The position numbers and the translations under genes are program-made. Shown in pieces: positions 1 to 9,200 of a stretch of DNA of 64,000 nt; positions within the stretch are counted from its first letter, which is position 1, and each line of letters begins with the position of its first letter. This DNA is from Arthrobacter psychrochitiniphilus (lineage in GTDB: Bacteria > Actinomycetota > Actinomycetes > Actinomycetales > Micrococcaceae). Under the pieces are notes generated by a model. The model searched no databases, had not been told where the DNA came from, and saw only the letters and a program-made list of their open reading frames with translations. The stretch is from NCBI RefSeq assembly GCF_003185915.1, contig NZ_QHLZ01000002.1, positions 310,001-374,000 of the forward strand. The letters run 5' to 3'.

Positions 1-142
1 CAACCCTGTGCTCCAGCAGCGAAAATTTTGCCCCAACTACCCCACAACCAGGCTGCGAACCCGGACACCAGCAGCCAGATTCAGGTGGAAGCACAGGGAC
101 ATCCCTGATGTGTTTGTCAGTGGCTCAGTGCACAATGGTGTG

Positions 143-544
143 ATGAAGACAATCTTGAATGTCATTTGGCTAGTATGTGGCGGTTTCTTCCTAGCACTGA
201 GCTATTTTTTGGCAGGCATTGTGTGCTGCATCCTCATTATCACCATCCCCTGGGGTATTGCCTCGTTCCGCATTGCCGGGTACGCACTGTGGCCCTTTGG
301 CCGCATGGTGGTGGACAAACCAGGCGGGCCCGGCGTGGCAAGCACTCTGGGCAATGTCATCTGGATTGTTGTTGCCGACATCTGGATTGTGATCGGCCAC
401 GTCACCACGGCGTTCACCATGGCCATCACCATCATCGGCATCCCTCTGGCCATTGCGAACCTGAAAATGATCCCGGTGTCCCTCATGCCGTTGGGGAAGG
501 AGATTGTTCCCACCAATCGCCCCTTTGTTAGCACCTACCGGTAG
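143..544 (+). CDS. YccF-family inner membrane protein
   Basis: The product has 133 residues and is strongly hydrophobic, with about four membrane segments in two similar halves, as in the YccF domain family of small membrane proteins of unknown role. The glycine-rich hairpins around TIPWGIASFRIAGYALWPFG and the later IIGIPLAIANLKMIPVSLMP are the two repeats of the family. The open frame extends upstream to base 8, but that stretch is polar, proline/arginine-rich and unlike the family, so the ATG at 143 is preferred. The next gene follows 53 bases later on the same strand. The family call is good; the function is unknown. Confidence 0.8.
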   Translation: MKTILNVIWLVCGGFFLALSYFLAGIVCCILIITIPWGIASFRIAGYALWPFGRMVVDKPGGPGVASTLGNVIWIVVADIWIVIGHVTTAFTMAITIIGIPLAIANLKMIPVSLMPLGKEIVPTNRPFVSTYR

Positions 545-597
545 CGGGTTACGAGCCTTGCACACTGGGACAACGTACAGCCGCGTAAGCTGGTGCC

Positions 598-834
598 ATG
601 AGCACTAAGAAAAGCGACTGGCTAGATATTCTGGTCAATTTTGCCAGTTTTGCGGCCATGATCCTGGTCCTCACCTTTGCCCGTTTTGGGCTGCCCCTGA
701 AGATCGTGCTGGCGTTCGCCGTGTCCTTGGCCATTACGGGCGGCTGGTCGTACTACAAACGCAAGCTCCGCCGCCGCCCGTCAAACCTCAAACGCTTGCA
801 CGTGTACAGCGAGAAAAGCGTGGACGAAAAATAG
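598..834 (+). CDS. Small two-TM membrane protein, unknown function
   Basis: The product is a 78-residue protein with a short polar N-terminus, two hydrophobic segments (about residues 10-28 and 33-50) and a very basic tail (KRKLRRRPSNLKR) that should lie in the cytoplasm. I do not recognise a family with confidence. Its TAG stop shares one base with the GTG start of the next gene, so the two are probably translationally coupled. Confidence 0.65.
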   Translation: MSTKKSDWLDILVNFASFAAMILVLTFARFGLPLKIVLAFAVSLAITGGWSYYKRKLRRRPSNLKRLHVYSEKSVDEK

Positions 835-1439
835 TGGAGATCATTCGCTACGCCTCCCTCAAGGCTGCCCCGTGGGCCAATGGCGGCGGAATCACCCGGC
901 AAATCGCGGCAGGCGCCGGCACCGGCGCAGAGTGGGATTGGCGCCTGAGTTTGGCCGAGGTATCCAAGGCTGGCCCGTTTTCGCCGCTGCCCGGCATTGA
1001 CCGGATCATCACCGTTGTGGAAGGTGAGCTCATCGCGCTAAGCGTGGACGGCGTTGAGCAGGCTCTGGAAAAATTCCGCCCCTTCCGCTTTTCCGGCGAC
1101 GCTGACACGTCCGCCACACTGCCCACGGGCGCGCTGAAGGATCTGAACCTCATGACCCGCCGCGGCGCGTTCAAGGGCTATGCGGCCATCATCGAGTTGT
1201 CCAAGAAGCGCCCGCATCCCGTCTTCGCAGACCAGTTTGCGGTGCTGTTGCAGGGCTCGGCCACGGTTTCACCCGGTTCCACAAATTCCCAGCCTGCCTC
1301 GGACGACGCCGAAGCCTCCACCCCTGCGCCCGTCACCGAGGCGCTGGGCAAGTTCGACACCGTGGTTGGCTCCGAGGATGCCCCGGAGATTTCCGGCCGC
1401 GGCTTCCTGGCCGTGCTGAGCATCGACCCGGCAATCTAG
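834..1439 (+). CDS. HutD/Ves family protein
   Basis: The product has 201 residues. The N-terminal APWANGGGITRQI stretch and WRLSLAEV are the signature of the HutD (Ves) cupin-like family; the conserved region continues through PLPGIDRIITVVEG to the RGAFKGYA segment. HutD proteins are linked to histidine utilisation in some bacteria, but no hut genes lie here, so the substrate is unknown. The middle (about residues 145-175) is a low-complexity Ser/Ala/Pro insertion. The start is GTG at 834, overlapping the preceding stop by one base, which makes a two-gene unit. Confidence 0.75.
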   Translation: MEIIRYASLKAAPWANGGGITRQIAAGAGTGAEWDWRLSLAEVSKAGPFSPLPGIDRIITVVEGELIALSVDGVEQALEKFRPFRFSGDADTSATLPTGALKDLNLMTRRGAFKGYAAIIELSKKRPHPVFADQFAVLLQGSATVSPGSTNSQPASDDAEASTPAPVTEALGKFDTVVGSEDAPEISGRGFLAVLSIDPAI

Positions 1440-1617
1440 CACCAGCCGCTAAAACTGTTCGGGTTCCTTGCCCCACTCAACCCTGACCCCTCCGGCCTCG
1501 GTATGATCAATGCTTGTCCTGATCTCGGCCGGGGCGGCCCATGGGCAAAAACCCGCCTGCCGTGCACAATAAGCACATGAACCCGCGATTTTTGCGCGCC
1601 ACCTGCCAGGCCCTGCC

Positions 1618-2751
1618 ATGACATTGCCCCTTCTGGCCATGATCTGTGCGGTGGCCTTGCTGGGACCACTGTTGGCCTTGCCGCGAAAATGGCACATCCC
1701 TGTGGTCATTGGTGAGCTGCTTGCCGGCATTCTTATAGGCCGAACGGGCCTGAACCTTGTGGTTCCGAGCGATTCCACCTTCACCTTCCTTGCCGACATA
1801 GGATTTGCGTTGATCATGTTTGTGGCCGGTTCCCACGTGCCCATCCGAGACAAACAAATTCGGTCGGCGCTTGGCAGCGGTGCCGTGGCTCTCGTGGTGG
1901 TGGCGGTGGCCGCGGCCGCCGTGGGCATCGGGCTTGCAGCCGTCTTCGGCAACGGCCATGCCCCGCTTTATGCTGTGCTGCTGACCTCATCCTCCGCAGC
2001 CCTGGTGCTGCCAATCATCGGTTCGCTGGGGTTGTCCGGTCCCTCCGTGCTGGCCATGACGGCGCAGGTGGCCTTAGCCGACACCCTTGCGATTGTGGCC
2101 CTGCCGCTCGCACTGAACCCGTCAACCGCGGGGCGGGCCGCACTCGGTTCGCTGGCGGTGTTGGCGGGTGCCGCCGTCGTATTTCTCATTCTCCGCCAAG
2201 CTGACCAAAAGGGTCTCCGCCTGCGCTTCCACAAGGTGTCCGAGCGCCGCAAGTTCGCGTTGGAGCTGCGCATCCAGCTCATCATTTTGTTCGCGCTGGC
2301 GGGGCTGGCAGTGTGGGGACACGTCTCCATCATGCTCGCTGGGTTCGCGTTTGGCCTTGCCGTTGCGGGGGTGGGAGAGCCCCGGAGGCTGGCGCGGCAG
2401 CTTTTTGCCCTCACCGAGGGGTTCCTGGGGCCGGTGTTTTTCCTGTGGCTGGGCGCATCGTTGAACCTCAACGAGCTCGCCGCCCATCCGCCCATGGTGC
2501 TGCTTGGGCTGGCACTGGGGCTTGGCGCCATCGCTGTCCACTCACTGACCCGCCTCCTGGGTCAGCCGCTGCCGCTGGCGGTTTTGTCGGCATCGCAGCT
2601 GGGCGTGCCCGTTGCGGCCGCCACGATTGGCATCCAGCAGAACCTGTTGTCCCCTGGTGAACCCGCGGCGCTTGTCCTAGGCGCCCTCGTCACCATGGCC
2701 GCGGCGACAGTGGCGGGGAGCCGCTTTGTTTCCCGAAAACCGACGGCTTGA
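1618..2751 (+). CDS. Cation:proton antiporter, CPA2/Kef type
   Basis: The product is a 377-residue integral membrane protein with about 11-12 hydrophobic segments and the Na+/H+ exchanger fold (Kef/NhaS-like). The motif GELLAGILIGRTGL near residue 40 and the run of Gly/Ala-rich helices are typical of the CPA2 transporters. No cytoplasmic TrkA-N or TrkA-C domain is attached, so it is the short form. It probably exchanges Na+ or K+ for H+. The gene stands alone and ends at a strong hairpin shared with the convergent helicase gene. Confidence 0.82.
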   Translation: MTLPLLAMICAVALLGPLLALPRKWHIPVVIGELLAGILIGRTGLNLVVPSDSTFTFLADIGFALIMFVAGSHVPIRDKQIRSALGSGAVALVVVAVAAAAVGIGLAAVFGNGHAPLYAVLLTSSSAALVLPIIGSLGLSGPSVLAMTAQVALADTLAIVALPLALNPSTAGRAALGSLAVLAGAAVVFLILRQADQKGLRLRFHKVSERRKFALELRIQLIILFALAGLAVWGHVSIMLAGFAFGLAVAGVGEPRRLARQLFALTEGFLGPVFFLWLGASLNLNELAAHPPMVLLGLALGLGAIAVHSLTRLLGQPLPLAVLSASQLGVPVAAATIGIQQNLLSPGEPAALVLGALVTMAAATVAGSRFVSRKPTA

Positions 2752-2785
2752 ATTCCAGCGGCCCAAAGCTCGCCGCCGTTAAATA

Positions 2786-2859
2786 AAACCGACCCGCAGT
2801 AGTGGTCGAAAAACCCCCAGAATTTCCGGGATTCTTCGACCACTACTGCGGGTCGGTTT
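2786..2859. terminator. 25-bp perfect inverted repeat between convergent genes
   Basis: Two perfectly complementary 25-base arms (2786-2810 and 2835-2859) flank a 24-base loop. The arms begin with AAACCGACCCGC and end with TTCGACC-type sequence. It sits between the stops of the antiporter and the helicase, so it probably serves as a bidirectional terminator. The stem is longer than usual for a simple terminator and its outer ends are A/T runs, so both transcripts would end in U-rich sequence. Confidence 0.75.
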
Positions 2860-2869
2860 CGTGTAAAGG

Positions 2870-4636
2870 CTAGTGGCCGCGACGCTGGTTTGAGGCAGGT
2901 GCCGAGGCGCGGCGGGCTCCGCCAGCGGAGCGTGCCGGGCGGGACTTGTCGCCGCCGTTGGCGTTGTAGCTGCCACCGGAGGTGCCACCCGTGTTGGAGG
3001 ACCAGGCAACGCTGGATCCGCTGCGTGCACCGGCGCCTTCGCGTGATCCAGCGCCTTCACGTGAGCCGCCCTGAGGTGCGCGGCGTCCGCGTGCCACGTC
3101 GCCGTCGCGGGCCGGGCGGCCCTCACCGGAACGTACGGGGCGGCCCTCGCCGGAGCGTGCCGGTCGGCCCTCGCCGGAGCGTGCCGGTCGGCCCTCGCCG
3201 GAGCGTGCCGGTCGGCCTGAACCGGCCGGGCGTGCGCCCTGCTGAACACCTTCGCGGCGTTCGCCGCGGTTGCCCGTAGCAGCGCCGCGCTCGTTGGAGT
3301 CGGCGGAAACGCGTCCACGGCCGCCTCGGCCGCCACGTCCACCAGCGGTGGGGGCAGCTCCGGTACGGGCGCGCTTGCGCTGAGCGTTTGCACCGGTTGA
3401 GGTGCCGCCGCCCTGGGCAGGCTGCTTCGAGGCTAGGAGAGCCGCACGGGTGCGGGGATCGATCTTGTCCGCAACGTCGCCTACCAAAGTGGCAATGACG
3501 GGAGATGAAGTGGTGACGCGCTCAAAGTTCACGTCAACGCCTGCTGCACGCATGAGCTTCTTGACGTCGCCCTGCTGCTCGGGAAGCGTCAAGGTGACCA
3601 CAACGCCGTCGGACCCGGCACGGGCGGTACGGCCTGAACGGTGCAGGTATGCCTTGTGCTCTGTGGGCGGGTCAACGTGGATGACCAATTCAATGTCATC
3701 AACGTGCACGCCGCGGGCGGCAACGTCGGTGGCAACCAGGACGCGGACATCTCCTGTGGAGAATTCGGCAAGGTTCCTATCGCGAGCATTCTGCGAAAGG
3801 TTTCCGTGCAGGTCAACGGCGGGGATACCGGCGTCGGTCAGCGTCTTGGCAAGCTTGCGGGCGTGGTGCTTGGTGCGCATGAAGAGAATACGGCGGCCGG
3901 CGCCGGATGCCAATTCAACAATGACCTGCTTCTTGACGGTCTGATCGTTGACCACCAGGACGTGGTGTTCCATGGTGGAAACGGCGGCCTTGGCCTCGTC
4001 CACCGAGTGGGTGAGCTGGTTGGAGAGGTAGCGCTGGACAATCTTGTCCACGCCGTTATCCAAGGTGGCGGAGAACAGCATGCGCTGGCCCTGGGTGGGA
4101 GTGGTGTCCAGCAGGCGCTTCACAACTGGCAAGAAGCCGAGGTCAGCCATGTGATCGGCCTCGTCCAGGACGGTGATCTCGACGCTTTCCAGCGACACGA
4201 TGCGCTGCTTCATGAGGTCTTCAAGGCGGCCCGGGCAGGCGATGACAATGTCAACACCGGCGCGCAGCGCCTTTTCCTGGCGAGCCTGTGAGACGCCGCC
4301 GTAAATGACGGTGGTGTTCAGGCCCATGGCCTTGGCGAGGGGCTCGATGGTGTTGTTCAGCTGGGTGGCCAGCTCGCGGGTCGGTGCAAGAACCAGGCCC
4401 ATGGGACGGCCCGGCTTGCGGAAGTAAGGGGCTTCACGCTCGGCCAAACGGGCAACGAGCGGGATAGCGAAGGCAATGGTCTTGCCGGAGCCGGTGCGGC
4501 CGCGGCCCAGCACGTCACGTCCTGCCAGAGTATCTGGGAGAGTCTTGACCTGAATGGGGAATGCTTCTTCAATGCCCTGAGCGGCGAGTGAAGCAACGAT
4601 TTCCTTGGGCGCACCAAGGGCAGCAAAAGTTGTCAT
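2870..4636 (-). CDS. DEAD-box ATP-dependent RNA helicase with Arg/Gly-rich tail
   Basis: The product has 588 residues. The helicase core shows the Q motif (FPIQVKTLP), motif I GRTGSGKT, motif Ia PTRELA, motif II DEAD (VLDEADHM), motif III SAT and motif VI HRSGRTARAG. The core ends near residue 370. The C-terminal 200 residues are disordered, basic and repetitive, with GGRGGRGGRGR and repeated SGEGRPAR units. Such tails bind RNA in ribosome-assembly and cold-shock helicases of the DeaD/RhlE/CsdA group. The frame opens upstream at 4678, but the ATG at 4636 starts the conserved MTTFAALG region and is chosen. Confidence 0.93.
   Translation of the reverse strand: MTTFAALGAPKEIVASLAAQGIEEAFPIQVKTLPDTLAGRDVLGRGRTGSGKTIAFAIPLVARLAEREAPYFRKPGRPMGLVLAPTRELATQLNNTIEPLAKAMGLNTTVIYGGVSQARQEKALRAGVDIVIACPGRLEDLMKQRIVSLESVEITVLDEADHMADLGFLPVVKRLLDTTPTQGQRMLFSATLDNGVDKIVQRYLSNQLTHSVDEAKAAVSTMEHHVLVVNDQTVKKQVIVELASGAGRRILFMRTKHHARKLAKTLTDAGIPAVDLHGNLSQNARDRNLAEFSTGDVRVLVATDVAARGVHVDDIELVIHVDPPTEHKAYLHRSGRTARAGSDGVVVTLTLPEQQGDVKKLMRAAGVDVNFERVTTSSPVIATLVGDVADKIDPRTRAALLASKQPAQGGGTSTGANAQRKRARTGAAPTAGGRGGRGGRGRVSADSNERGAATGNRGERREGVQQGARPAGSGRPARSGEGRPARSGEGRPARSGEGRPVRSGEGRPARDGDVARGRRAPQGGSREGAGSREGAGARSGSSVAWSSNTGGTSGGSYNANGGDKSRPARSAGGARRASAPASNQRRGH
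3117..3218 (-). repeat. 24-bp tandem repeat inside the helicase gene
   Basis: A 24-base unit starts at 3117, 3141, 3165, 3189 and (partial) 3213. It encodes the octapeptide SGEGRPAR in the helicase tail. The last three units are almost identical at base level, which suggests recent slippage, so unit number is likely to differ among strains. Confidence 0.85.
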
Positions 4637-4963
4637 GTAAAGAGAGAATCTTTCGTAAGGCGGTTCAACGTCCCACAATCAGTTTTGACCGCGGGTTCGC
4701 CGATTCAATGCCAGAGCGAGTCAACCGCGGCTGCCTCAAGGCAACCCCATTGCGGGACTAGATGCATGCGTTCATCGACGCAGAATGCGCTTGAAGCACA
4801 TTAAGTATTTTCATACTATCAGCGGCACGACGCCGGGCACCCCCAAAGTGCCGCATCTCACCCTCGGCGAGCCTGCCCCATGCACAGAACACCGCCCCGT
4901 CAACCCCTGGATACGGCCCATTTCACGAAGTCGCCACAAAAAATCCCGGTACCCTTAATGGTG
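4637..4963. other. Intergenic region between divergent helicase and trmB
   Basis: This 327-base stretch carries no convincing gene. A small AT-rich palindrome (AGTAT-TTTC-ATACT, 4804-4817) in otherwise GC-rich DNA could mark the helicase promoter area, leaving a 5' leader of roughly 160 bases. Long leaders are common in cold-regulated RNA helicase genes, but I could not define clear -35/-10 boxes. The trmB frame remains open back to 4880. Confidence 0.4.
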
Positions 4964-5905
4964 ATGAGTGAAATCCCAGCTTCCAGCCCCGAACTGCCCG
5001 CATCCGCCCCCGATGCCTCTCTCACCGGCCCCTGCGCCAGTGACCAGCAGCGGGCCCCGCGTACCGAAGACGGTTCGGCACGGCCAATTACCCCGGGCAG
5101 CCAAGCCGCAGAAGGCACCTACCGCTCCCAGCCCGTCTCTTTTGTGCGCCGCGGTACGCGTTTGCAGGGACGCCGCCAGCAGGCCTGGGATGACCACTCC
5201 GATACCTTGGCCGTGGACGTTCCCCGCCACATCTCTGACACATCGGTGCATCCCGATTACGTTTTTGACGCCCAGGCGGAGTTTGGCCGCATAGCCCCTC
5301 TTGTTGTTGAAATTGGCTCCGGCCTAGGCGATGCCGTGATCCACGCCGCCAAGGAAAACCCTGACAAGGATTTTTTGGCGGTGGAGGTCTACACGCCCGG
5401 GCTGGCTCAGACCATCCAAAAGATTGTTGCCAACGGGCTGGAAAACGTCCGTGTGGTCCAGGCGAATGCGCCGGAAGTTCTCAGCTCCATGCTCCCGGCG
5501 GGTTCCGTCAGCGAAGTATGGGTGTTCTTCCCAGACCCCTGGCACAAGACCAAGCACAACAAGCGCCGCATGGTCAAGGACACCTTCGCCCCGCTCGTGG
5601 CTCGAGTCCTGACGGAAGGTGGCTTCTGGCGCCTGGCCACAGACTGGTCGGCCTATGCAGAGCAGATGCTTCAGGTGGGCATTGCCTCCCCTGACTTCAG
5701 CAACCTGCACGACGGCGAGCGCACCGGTGCGCACGGCCCCCTCACCGAGGCGCGGCGCAGCGGAGTTGATTGCGAGCAAAGCCAGGACCTGGACCTAGTG
5801 GGCGGTTGGGCCCCCCGCTTTGACGGGCGCATCCTGACCAGCTTTGAGAGCAAGGCGCATAAGGCTGGGCGAGTCATCTTCGATCTCACCTTCCGCCGGA
5901 ACTAA
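4964..5905 (+). CDS. trmB: tRNA (guanine-N7-)-methyltransferase
   Basis: TrmB uses S-adenosylmethionine to make 7-methylguanosine at position 46 of the tRNA variable loop. The SAM site is seen in VVEIGSGLGDAVIHAA, followed by the acidic FLAVEVYTPGLA. The catalytic/tRNA-binding motif is VFFPDPWHKTKHNKRR, and the C-terminal DGRILTSFESKAHKAGR is the family ending. The first 85 residues are a Pro/Ser-rich extension typical of actinobacterial TrmB. The ATG at 4964 (MSEIP) is preferred over ATG 4958 or ATG 4880 because the conserved part starts far downstream and earlier codons look non-coding; the exact start is uncertain. A terminator follows at 5947. Confidence 0.93.
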   Translation: MSEIPASSPELPASAPDASLTGPCASDQQRAPRTEDGSARPITPGSQAAEGTYRSQPVSFVRRGTRLQGRRQQAWDDHSDTLAVDVPRHISDTSVHPDYVFDAQAEFGRIAPLVVEIGSGLGDAVIHAAKENPDKDFLAVEVYTPGLAQTIQKIVANGLENVRVVQANAPEVLSSMLPAGSVSEVWVFFPDPWHKTKHNKRRMVKDTFAPLVARVLTEGGFWRLATDWSAYAEQMLQVGIASPDFSNLHDGERTGAHGPLTEARRSGVDCEQSQDLDLVGGWAPRFDGRILTSFESKAHKAGRVIFDLTFRRN

Positions 5906-5946
5906 CACCACCGGCACCGTCCTGGCCACTGCGCCATGCGGGCTAA

Positions 5947-5990
5947 GGGGTGGTCCACTGCTTCATGCAGCGGACCACCCCGCTTTTTTT
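5947..5990 (+). terminator. Rho-independent terminator after trmB
   Basis: The arms GGGGTGGTCC-ACTGC and GCAG-CGGACCACCCC pair around a small loop and are followed by GC and seven T residues (to 5990). It separates trmB from the nitrate reductase operon. Confidence 0.88.
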
Positions 5991-6077
5991 GTTTAACGTA
6001 TGCGCCCGCCGGGCTTCTATAACGGCGCAGCTGGCACAGTGGCGCCCCTTAGCACCCCACCCGGGCACATACAGAAC

Positions 6078-6187
6078 GGGCGTCATAATTACACAAGTGG
6101 GCGTCATTTTTAATGACCCAAAGGGGCCAGATTCCTCTTCCGCAAGTTAAAGTCGCATGAATTAGGCAAGAATTAGATCAGAATTAG
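6078..6187 (+). promoter_or_regulatory. Ordered direct repeats upstream of narG
   Basis: Three copies of GAATTAG begin at 6159, 6170 and 6181, exactly 11 bases apart, so they lie on one face of the helix. Further upstream GGGCGTCAT occurs at 6078 and 6099, 21 bases apart, and GTCATT-TTT-AATGAC (6103-6117) is a perfect palindrome. A TTGACT at 6200-6205 may be the -35 box, although no clean -10 is visible before the narG start at 6254. Direct repeats at 11-base spacing are the usual binding arrangement of OmpR-family regulators (PhoP and GlnR of actinobacteria are examples). Identity of the factor is inference. Confidence 0.55.
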
Positions 6188-6253
6188 CACACCCTAACGT
6201 TGACTATTCCAAGGGCTGTAGAAAACCTCTTCTAAGCCACATATGGTGAGCTC

Positions 6254-9200
6254 ATGACTGCTGAACCAATTGTCGCTGGGGTCGATGGACCGGCGTCGGA
6301 CGCGATGTTAAAACTGGGCCGCTTTTTCACCAAGTGGGACGAGAGCGCTGATTCCCGCGCCGTGTTCCGGGAGGGCGGCCGGGCCGGTGACATCTTCTAC
6401 CGGGACCGGTGGAGCCATGACAAGGTGGTGCGCTCCACGCACGGCGTGAACTGCACGGGCTCCTGCTCATGGAAGGTTTACGTCAAGGACGGCATCATCA
6501 CTTGGGAGTCCCAGCAGACCGATTACCCCAGCGTGGGCCCGGACAGCCCCGAGTATGAGCCCCGCGGTTGCCCCCGCGGCGCAGCGTTCTCCTGGTACAC
6601 CTATTCCCCCACCCGGGTCCGCTTCCCGTATGCCCGCGGCGTGCTGGTAGATATGTACCGTGAGGCCAAGTCCCGTTTGAAGGACCCCGTCCTGGCCTTC
6701 GCGGAGGTTGCCGGGGACCCGGAAAAACGCAAAAAGTACCAAAACGCCCGTGGCAAGGGCGGTCTGGTTCGCACCTCGTGGGCTGAGGCCCTGGAAATTG
6801 CCGCCGCCGCACACGTGAACACCATCAAGAACTACGGTCCGGACCGTTGCTCCGGCTTCTCCCCAATCCCGGCCATGTCCATGGTCAGCCACACCATCGG
6901 CACCCGTTTTGTCCAGCTCGTGGGCGGGGTCATGACTTCCTTCTATGACTGGTATGCCGATCTTCCCGTCGCCAGCCCGCAGGTCTTTGGCGATCAGACG
7001 GACGTCCCGGAGTCCGGGGACTGGTGGGATGCCACGTACTTGATGATGTGGGGATCCAACGTACCCGTCACCCGCACCCCTGATGCGCACTGGATGACTG
7101 AGGTCCGCTACCGCGGCACGAAGGTCATCGCCATCAGCCCCGATTACGCGGACAACACCAAGTTCGCCGACGAATGGCTCCCGGCCCAGGCGGGCACCGA
7201 CGCCGCCCTCGCCATGGGCATGGGCCACGTGACGCTCAAGGAGTTCTTCGTGGACCGTCAGGTCCCGTTCTTCCAGGACTACGTGCGCCAGTTCACCGAC
7301 CTTCCCTTCCTGGTGCGCTTGGAGAAGAACAACGACGGGACTTACAACGCCGGGAAGTTCCTCACCGCCGCCTTCGTCCCCGGCAATGAGCTCGAAGAGG
7401 ACGCCGCGTTCAAGACGATGCTCTTTGACAAGGTCTCCGGCACGGCCATCATCCCCAACGGAACCCTGGGCCACCGCTATTCCAAGACCGGTGAGGGCAA
7501 GTGGAACCTTGACTTGACCGGCATCGAACCGGCCTTGAGCCTGGAGGAAGTCTCCACGGAGTCCGCAGAAGTCCTTCTGCCGTGCTTTGAGGATCCGGGC
7601 GGGGCAGGTTCCGTGTTGCGGCGCGGCGTCCCCACCACTGTGGTGGGCGGGCACCTTGTCACCACCGTCTATGACCTCATGCTGGCGCAGTACGGTGTGG
7701 GCCGCCCAGGCCTTCCCGGCGACTGGGCCAAGGACTACAACGACACATCCACCCCCTACACCCCGGCGTGGCAGGAGGAGATCACCTCGGTCCCCGCCCA
7801 GGCCTGTATCCGCATAGCCCGCGAATTTGCCCGCAACGCCGAGCAATCCAAGGGCCGCTCCATGATCATCATGGGCGCCGGCATCTGCCAGTGGTTCCAC
7901 GGCGACACCACGTACCGTGCCATTTTGGCCCTTGTCATGTTGACCGGCTGCATGGGTCGCAATGGCGGCGGCTGGGCCCATTATGTGGGCCAGGAAAAGA
8001 CTCGTCCGCTCACCGGGTGGGTGTCTCTTGCCAACGCTCTTGACTGGTCGCGCCCGCCGCGGACAATGATCGGCACCGGCTATTGGTACATGCACACCGA
8101 CCAGTGGCGCCAGGACGGGTACTCGGCCGATGCGCTGAAATCGCCCCTGTCCACGGGCAGCCTGGACGGCATGCACACGGCTGACGCCCTGGCGCAGTCC
8201 GCCCGGCTTGGCTGGATGCCGTTCTACCCGTTCTTTGACAAAAACCCGCTGGATATCGCCGATCAAGCCATCGCGGCGGTCGCCGCCGGTGAGGCACCCG
8301 ATGAAAAGACGTGGGTGGCGCAGTCGCTCAAGAGCCGGGCACTGGATCTGGCCATCGAGGACATCGACGCCCCCGAAAACTGGCCCCGCACGCTGATCCT
8401 GTGGCGCTCAAACCTGTTTGGCTCCTCCGCCAAGGGCAACGAGTACTTCCTGCGCAATTTGCTCGGCACGCACAATAACGTGATGGGTCAGGACAGTGAG
8501 GCCTCGCTGAAGCCAAAAACTGTCAAGTGGCATGAGAAGGGTCCTGAAGGAAAGCTGGACTTCTTGATGTCCGCGGACTTCCGCATGACAAGCACCACGC
8601 TGCTTTCCGACGTCGTTTTCCCGGCGGCCACCTGGTACGAGAAGCACGATCTCTCCTCCACTGACATGCACCCGTTTGTGCACGCATTCACCCCGGCCAT
8701 CGATCCGCCGTGGGAAACCAAAACCGACTTTGAGATGTTCCACCTCCTCGCCGAGGAATTCTCCCGGCAGTCGGCAAAGCACTTGGGCACCCGCAAGGAC
8801 CTGGTGACCGTGCCCATGATCCACGACACCGTGGGCCAGATCGCCCAGCCAGGCGGGGTGGTCAGCGACTGGCGCGAAGACGGTATTGACGGCGTACCGG
8901 GGGCGAACATGCCCAACTTCACTATTGTGGAGCGCGACTACACGGCCATCGCCCACAAGCTGGCCGCCGTCGGGCCCCTGGCAGACAAGCTCGGCTTCAC
9001 GGTCAAGGACGTCAACTACAAGCTGGACAAAGCCCTGGATCACCTGGCCAAAGCCAACGGGGTCATGATGGGCGGCTACGCACACGGGCGCCCGGCCATT
9101 GACACGGACGCGAAAATGGCTGAGGCCATCCTGACGTTCTCCGGCACCTGCAACGGCCAACTCGCCGTTGCGGGCTTCAAAGAGTTGGAGAAGCGCACGG

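Noticed and set aside
8..142. N-terminal extension of the YccF gene
   Set aside because: It is polar and unlike the family; ATG 143 gives the normal length.
3402..4291. Plus-strand frames of 180 and 216 codons opposite the DEAD-box helicase
   Set aside because: All helicase motifs are on the minus strand; these are composition shadows.
6467..8266. 599-codon open frame on the minus strand opposite narG
   Set aside because: narG is certain on the plus strand; the antisense frame lacks family motifs and is typical of high-GC third-position bias.
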